Shown here piece by piece: positions 15,403-18,958 of a stretch of 18,958 nt of DNA; position 1 is the first letter of the stretch, and every line of letters begins with the position of its first letter. The DNA lies in contig JBBDWT010000153.1 in the NCBI GenBank assembly GCA_040902705.1, positions 1 through 18,958 on the forward strand. Reading direction: 5' to 3'. The DNA comes from DATBSK01 sp040902705. Lineage in GTDB: Bacteria > Actinomycetota > Acidimicrobiia > IMCC26256 > PALSA-555. A program made the position numbers and the translations under genes. Below the pieces are notes generated by a model. The model was not told where the DNA came from and searched no databases. It saw only the letters and a list, made by a program, of their open reading frames with translations.

Positions 15403-15866
15403 CCGGCGTGCACTTCGGCGGCCGCCTTGAGCCGCTCGAGCGTGGCCCGCATGCCAGCCTCGTTGTGCGTGGCCCGATCCTTCACCCCGGATGCGAGCCC
15501 ACCGACGGTGTTCATCCACCCGGCGCGGCGGTCCTCCCACGTCTCGGTGACGTCGCAGCCCGCACCCGACGGCGTGATGCGGTAGGTCCACCGCGCCACC
15601 GTCCACGGCCCGGCCTTGACGTCGAACGAGAACACCTCACCCGGTGTCGCGTCCACGACGGTGCAGACGGTCGACCACCGCCGTATGCCGTTGCGGTTCG
15701 TGCCCTTGAACCGGGCACCGACGGTGGGGCCCGTCGCACCGCCGAGCCACTTCCCACCGGTGTTCTCCGGGCTGAGCTCACCCATCCGGGGAAGATCGCT
15801 GACGAGGTCGTACACCACCTCGGGTGACGCCTCGATGCGGGTGGTCACGGACACGGGATCGGCCAT
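15399..15866 (-). CDS. SRPBCC-family (polyketide cyclase/START-like) ligand-binding protein
   Basis: 155 residues. The pattern is that of small SRPBCC proteins: TTRIEASPEVVYDLVSDLPRMGELSPEN at the N-terminus, a central stretch of strands (GARFKGTNRNGIRRW, EVFSFDV, ARWTYRI) and a long C-terminal helix rich in Ala, Lys and Glu. Such proteins enclose a hydrophobic ligand cavity; the ligand cannot be predicted. It is the first gene of the four-gene minus-strand operon. ATG 15866 lies 8 nt after a TATCGT -10 element (complement of 15875-15880), so the message is probably leaderless or has a 1-2-nt leader. Confidence 0.85.
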   Translation of the reverse strand: MADPVSVTTRIEASPEVVYDLVSDLPRMGELSPENTGGKWLGGATGPTVGARFKGTNRNGIRRWSTVCTVVDATPGEVFSFDVKAGPWTVARWTYRITPSGAGCDVTETWEDRRAGWMNTVGGLASGVKDRATHNEAGMRATLERLKAAAEVHAG

Positions 15867-15874
15867 GGGCCGGA

Positions 15875-15884
15875 ACGATAGGTT
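15875..15884. promoter_or_regulatory. Overlapping divergent leaderless promoters (crotonase and SRPBCC operons)
   Basis: The divergent ATG codons are separated by 24 nt. Plus-strand TAGGTT (15879-15884) is 6 nt before the crotonase ATG. Minus-strand TATCGT (complement of 15875-15880) is 8 nt before the SRPBCC ATG. The elements share two base pairs, the same arrangement as between coaE and the fusion gene. Confidence 0.65.
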
Positions 15885-15890
15885 CCCGCC

Positions 15891-16712
15891 ATGGCTGACG
15901 ACATGGAGACGAAGCTTGCGGCGTCGAGCGAGAGCGTCGTGCTGCACGAGGTGCGCGACGACGGCGTCGGGATCCTCACCCTGAACCGCCCGGACCGGAT
16001 GAACGCGTGGACGGGCGAGCTGGAGACCCGCTACTTCTCGCTGCTCGAGGACTTCGACCGGAGCAACGACGTGCGGGCGATCGTGGTCACCGGCGCCGGC
16101 CGCGGCTTCTGCCCGGGCGCCGACATGGATCTGCTGCAGGGTCTCGGGAGCGGCGGCGAGAGCCTGGCGGCGGCCGAGCGCAAGCCGGTCACGTTCCCGC
16201 TCACGGTCCGCAAGCCGCTCATCGGCGCCATCAACGGTGCGTGCGCGGGCGTCGGGTTCGTACAGGCGCTCATGTTCGACGTGCGCTTCGCGGCGGCCGG
16301 CGCCAAGTTCACGTTCGCCTTCGCCCGCCGCGGCCTCATCGCCGAGTACGGCTCGTCGTGGCTCCTCCCGCGCCTCGTCGGCATGTCGAAGGCCCTCGAC
16401 CTGATGCTGTCGTCGCGCACGTTCACGGCGGAGGAGGCACTCGAGCTCGGCATCGTGAACTACGTCGTGCCGAAGGAGGAGATCCTCGACGCCGCCGTCG
16501 CCTACGCAGCCGACCTCGCGGCGAACTGCTCGCCCACGTCGATGGCCGTGATGAAGCAGCAGCTGTACGGGCACGCCCTCGTCGACATCGACACCGCGCT
16601 GGCGGAGAGCAACAAGCTGATGCGCGAGTCGCTCGGACGTGAGGACTTCAAGGAGGGCGTGAAGAGCTACGTCGAGAAGCGTCCGCCCGCGTTCCAGCCC
16701 CTCGGCGAATGA
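15891..16712 (+). CDS. Enoyl-CoA hydratase/isomerase (crotonase) family protein
   Basis: 273 residues, normal for the family, acting on an acyl-CoA thioester in the cytoplasm. The CoA-binding and oxyanion-hole segments are clear: LNRPDRMNAW, TGAGRGFCPGADM (68-79) and GACAGVGF (116-123). By motif alignment the two glutamates of classical enoyl-CoA hydratase (Glu144 and Glu164 in the rat enzyme) are replaced, while Glu152 in IAEYGSSWLLPRLVG is retained in a pattern seen in other crotonases. Hydratase activity is therefore uncertain; isomerase or another crotonase reaction is equally possible. ATG 15891 follows a leaderless-type -10 (TAGGTT). The stop overlaps the next start as ATGA, so it is translated together with the glyoxalase-like gene. 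Confidence 0.9.
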   Translation: MADDMETKLAASSESVVLHEVRDDGVGILTLNRPDRMNAWTGELETRYFSLLEDFDRSNDVRAIVVTGAGRGFCPGADMDLLQGLGSGGESLAAAERKPVTFPLTVRKPLIGAINGACAGVGFVQALMFDVRFAAAGAKFTFAFARRGLIAEYGSSWLLPRLVGMSKALDLMLSSRTFTAEEALELGIVNYVVPKEEILDAAVAYAADLAANCSPTSMAVMKQQLYGHALVDIDTALAESNKLMRESLGREDFKEGVKSYVEKRPPAFQPLGE

Positions 16713-17335
16713 GGTTGCGCCAGGCGGTGCTCGCCGCCCGCGACCTGCCCGCGGCCAAGGCGTGCCTCGAGGAGCGGGGACTGCGGGACCCGTTCCGCGA
16801 TCCCGGCGTGGAGGAGTTCGGTCTCGACAACGCGGTCTACGCCGTCGGGGACGCCTTCCTCGAGGTCGTGTCGCCGATCCGGGAGGGGACCACCGCCGGG
16901 CGCTTCCTCGAGCGCTGCGGGCGCGAGGATCCGGTGGGCTACATGGTGATCGTGCAGGTCGACGACCTCGACGACGTCCGCGCTCGCGCCGAGAAGCTCG
17001 GCATCCGCAGCGTGTGGTCGATCGACCTCGACGACATCCGCGCCACCCACCTCCACCCGAAGGACGTCGGGGCGATCCTCTCCGTCGATCAGCCGGCCGA
17101 CCCCGCCTCGTGGCGCTGGGGCGGGCCGGACTGGGCCGGGCGCGCCGTCGCCGGCCGGTTGCGCGCCGTGGAGATCGCCGCCGACCCCGAGCGGTGGTCT
17201 GCGCTGCTCGACCGGGGGGTACTCAACGGCGTGATGGGTCTCGACGACGGCACCGAGCTCCGGTTCGTCGACGGCGACCCCGGGGTCGTGGCCATCGAGC
17301 TCGACGTCGGCCTCGCCAGCATCCGACTGGTCTGA
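16709..17335 (+). CDS. Glyoxalase-like (VOC superfamily) protein
   Basis: 208 residues. The N-terminal half resembles the glyoxalase-like/VOC fold: a beta-alpha unit (LRQAVLAARDLPAAKACLEERGL), then a strand pair around LDNAVYAVGDAFLEVVSPI and a second unit VIVQVDDLDDVRARAEKLGI. The C-terminal half has a WRWGGPDW motif and a repeated VOC-like strand pattern ending in VAIELDVG. Metal ligands are not obvious and no substrate is suggested. ATG 16709 overlaps the crotonase stop as ATGA, which suggests a shared acyl-CoA or side-chain catabolic pathway with the crotonase and perhaps the SDR. The -10 element of the SDR gene starts 5 nt after its stop. Confidence 0.8.
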   Translation: MRLRQAVLAARDLPAAKACLEERGLRDPFRDPGVEEFGLDNAVYAVGDAFLEVVSPIREGTTAGRFLERCGREDPVGYMVIVQVDDLDDVRARAEKLGIRSVWSIDLDDIRATHLHPKDVGAILSVDQPADPASWRWGGPDWAGRAVAGRLRAVEIAADPERWSALLDRGVLNGVMGLDDGTELRFVDGDPGVVAIELDVGLASIRLV

Positions 17336-17340
17336 CCACC

Positions 17341-17346
17341 TAACGT
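17341..17346 (+). promoter_or_regulatory. SDR -10 element (leaderless type)
   Basis: TAACGT ends 8 nt before the ATG at 17355. No recognisable -35 hexamer lies 16-18 nt upstream. Confidence 0.55.
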
Positions 17347-17354
17347 CGCCGCGC

Positions 17355-18095
17355 ATGGGACGACTCGCGGGGAAGGTCGCGCTGATCAGCGGCGCGGCGC
17401 GGGGGCAGGGCGAGGCCGAGGCGAGGCTGTTCGCCGCCGAGGGGGCGAAGGTCGTGCTGGCCGACGTGCTCGACGAGGACGGCACCACCGTCGCCAAGGA
17501 CATGGGCGAGAACGCCGCCTACTTCCACCTCGACGTCACCAGCGAGGACGAGTGGCAGCTGACGGTCGACAAGGCCATCGATCGCTTCGGCGGCATCGAC
17601 GTGCTGGTGAACAACGCCGGCGTGTTCGCCATGAACCCGCTCGCCACCACCTCGGTCGACGAGTACCGCCGCATCATCGACATCAACCAGGTCGGCGTGT
17701 TCCTCGGCATGCGGGCGGTTGCCTCCCACATGGCGGCGCGGGCGTCGGGGTCGATCATCAACATCTCGTCGGTCGCCGGCCTCCAGGGGAGCGCGGGCAC
17801 GATCTCCTACACCGCGAGCAAGTTCGCGGTGCGGGGGATGACCAAGGTCGTCGCCAAGGAGCTGGCGCCCTTCGGCGTTCGCGTGAACTCGGTGCACCCC
17901 GGACTGATCGACACCGCCATGCTGCGCCAGATCACCGACGTGGTGAACGACGATGCGCTGCTGAAGTCCCACGTGCCGATGGGCACCTTCGCCGAAGCCG
18001 GCGACGTCGCCAACGTGGTGCTCTTCCTGGCGTCGGACGACAGCAGCTACTGCACCGGTTCCGAGTTCGTCGTCGACGGGGGCATGACCGCCTAG
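17355..18095 (+). CDS. Short-chain dehydrogenase/reductase (classical SDR)
   Basis: 246 residues, the usual length of classical SDRs. It oxidises or reduces a hydroxyl/keto substrate with a nicotinamide cofactor. The glycine-rich motif GAARGQG is at 13-19, Asp37 at the end of the second strand favours NAD(H) over NADP(H), NNAG is at 86-89, and the catalytic Ser139, Tyr152 and Lys156 (YTASK) are intact. NSVHPGLIDTAM and the C-terminal SDDSSYCTGSEFVVDGGM complete the fold. The substrate is unknown; sequence style resembles 3-alpha/20-beta-hydroxysteroid dehydrogenase-like and 3-ketoacyl reductase-like SDRs. It may continue the pathway of the crotonase operon upstream but has its own leaderless-type promoter. 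It converges on nadA with 7 nt between stops. Confidence 0.93.
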   Translation: MGRLAGKVALISGAARGQGEAEARLFAAEGAKVVLADVLDEDGTTVAKDMGENAAYFHLDVTSEDEWQLTVDKAIDRFGGIDVLVNNAGVFAMNPLATTSVDEYRRIIDINQVGVFLGMRAVASHMAARASGSIINISSVAGLQGSAGTISYTASKFAVRGMTKVVAKELAPFGVRVNSVHPGLIDTAMLRQITDVVNDDALLKSHVPMGTFAEAGDVANVVLFLASDDSSYCTGSEFVVDGGMTA

Positions 18096-18102
18096 CTGTC
18101 GA

Positions 18103-18957
18103 TCAGTCCGCCGGCGAGCCGGCCACGGCGGCGCCCGGCAGCGACAGCATGCGCTCGAGCGCGACCTTGGCCCACTCGGCGGTCTCGGGGTCGACCGTGA
18201 TCGGGTTCACGACGTTGCCGGCCACCAGGTTCTCGAGCACCCACGCGAGGTGGGCCTGGTCGATGCGGAACATCGTCGAGCACGGGCAGATCAGCGGGTC
18301 GAGGGCAACGACCGTCTTGTCCGGGGTCTCGGCTGCGAGCCGCTGCACGAGGTGGATCTCGGTGGCCACCGCGATCGTCGACCCTGCCGGCGCCGCCTCG
18401 ACGGCCTTGATGATGGCGTCGGTGGACCCGACGATGTCGGCCACCTCGCACACCTCGTAGGACGTCTCCGGGTGGGCGATCACGATGCCGTCCGGGTGCT
18501 CGGCCCGGAACGCGGCGACGTGCTCGGGCTTGAACCGCTGGTGCACCGAGCAGTGGCCCTTCCACAGCAGGAGCGTGGCGGTCTTCAGCTCCGCCTCGGT
18601 GTTGCCGCCGAGGTCGAGGCGCGGGTTCCACACGAGCATGTCGTCGTGGCCGTAGCCCATGGCCAGTCCGGTGTTGCGGCCGAGGTGCTGGTCGGGGAAG
18701 AAGAGGATCTGGTCGCCCTTGGCCAGCGCCCACTCGAGCACCTGCCGTGCGTTGGTCGACGTGCACACGGCCCCGCCGTGGCGCCCGACGAACGCCTTCA
18801 ACGCGGCCGAGGAGTTCATGTAGGTGATCGGCACGACGCGGCTGATGTCGACGAGCCGCTCGAGGGTCTCCCATGCCTCGGTGACCGACTCGATGTCGGC
18901 CATGTCGGCCATCGAGCAGCCGGCGTTGAGGTCGGGGAGGATCACCTGCTGGTGGTC
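18103..18957 (-). CDS. nadA: Quinolinate synthase (partial, N-terminal part outside window)
   Basis: The last ~284 codons are present; the frame stays open to the right edge (DHQQVILPDLNAGC...), so the GTG at 18945 is internal. NadA is a [4Fe-4S] enzyme that condenses iminoaspartate with dihydroxyacetone phosphate to quinolinate, the precursor of NAD. Cluster cysteines are visible in NAGCSMAD, GHCSVH and the LICPCSTM segment. Substrate-binding motifs are also present: TYMNSSAALKAF, VCTSTNA, FFPDQHLGRNTG, HPE-T and GSTDAII. It is on the minus strand, convergent with the SDR. nadB and nadC would be expected upstream of it (to the right), outside this window. Confidence 0.95.
   Translation of the reverse strand, partial: DHQQVILPDLNAGCSMADMADIESVTEAWETLERLVDISRVVPITYMNSSAALKAFVGRHGGAVCTSTNARQVLEWALAKGDQILFFPDQHLGRNTGLAMGYGHDDMLVWNPRLDLGGNTEAELKTATLLLWKGHCSVHQRFKPEHVAAFRAEHPDGIVIAHPETSYEVCEVADIVGSTDAIIKAVEAAPAGSTIAVATEIHLVQRLAAETPDKTVVALDPLICPCSTMFRIDQAHLAWVLENLVAGNVVNPITVDPETAEWAKVALERMLSLPGAAVAGSPAD
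18110..18123. terminator. Small G/C hairpin at the SDR / nadA junction
   Basis: GCCGG-CGAG-CCGGC forms a 5-bp stem with a 4-nt loop, 15 nt after the SDR stop and inside the last nadA codons. It has the same geometry as the hairpin at the rpsA junction. With no T-run, a terminator role is uncertain. Confidence 0.25.
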
Positions 18958-18958
18958 G

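Noticed and set aside
18943..18945. GTG as the nadA start
   Set aside because: It lies just before the NAGCSMAD cluster motif and the frame continues to the window edge with family-like residues (DHQ-Q-VILPD).

Overview
The window is one gene-dense stretch of high-GC bacterial chromosome (G/C-dominated third codon positions, many GTG starts). The gene order polA - rpsA - coaE - uvrB - uvrA is the classic Actinomycetota arrangement (compare Mycobacterium tuberculosis Rv1629-Rv1638). Together with leaderless-type promoters (TANNNT 6-8 nt before the start codon) this points to an actinobacterium. An Acidimicrobiia-like lineage is my guess, but the sequence does not prove it. No tRNA, rRNA, CRISPR array or insertion sequence was found. 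There is no gene-free stretch above 300 bases; the longest gap is 1050-1195.

Layout. (1) 3-1049: 3' end of polA. (2) 1196-4634: a four-gene block inserted between polA and rpsA. It holds two paralogous membrane-anchored or secreted proteins of unknown family, a SipW/ER-type signal peptidase with an extra cytoplasmic tail, and a SAM methyltransferase that seems to start at CTG. (3) 4710-6161: rpsA with four S1 domains. (4) 7270-6167 (minus): a membrane protein with a signal-peptidase fold whose catalytic Ser and His/Lys positions are Ala and Arg, fused in frame to a DivIVA-like domain. (5) 7299-13795: coaE, uvrB, a type-2 asparaginase/isoaspartyl peptidase and uvrA. A LexA-type SOS box lies in the uvrA promoter. 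(6) 15866-13854 (minus): a tightly coupled operon of SRPBCC protein, TlyA-like methyltransferase without S4 domain, five-helix membrane protein and small VOC protein. (7) 15891-18095: a crotonase, a glyoxalase-like protein and an SDR oxidoreductase. (8) 18957-18103 (minus): 3' part of nadA, running out of the window.

How the parts may work together. PolA, UvrB and UvrA are nucleotide-excision-repair functions; RpsA and CoaE are housekeeping. The unusual part is the secretion theme on both sides of rpsA: an apparently active SipW-type peptidase beside two probable substrates, and about 2.3 kb away an apparently dead signal-peptidase homologue joined to a polar/septal scaffold domain. I infer a dedicated export or surface-assembly system with spatial targeting. 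This rests on motif reading and gene neighbourhood only.

Regulation is unusually readable. Seven starts carry a TANNNT -10 element 6-8 nt upstream. Two divergent gene pairs have start codons only 24-28 nt apart, with overlapping opposite -10 elements. Several genes are linked by 4-nt stop/start overlaps (ATGA, TTGA, CTGA).
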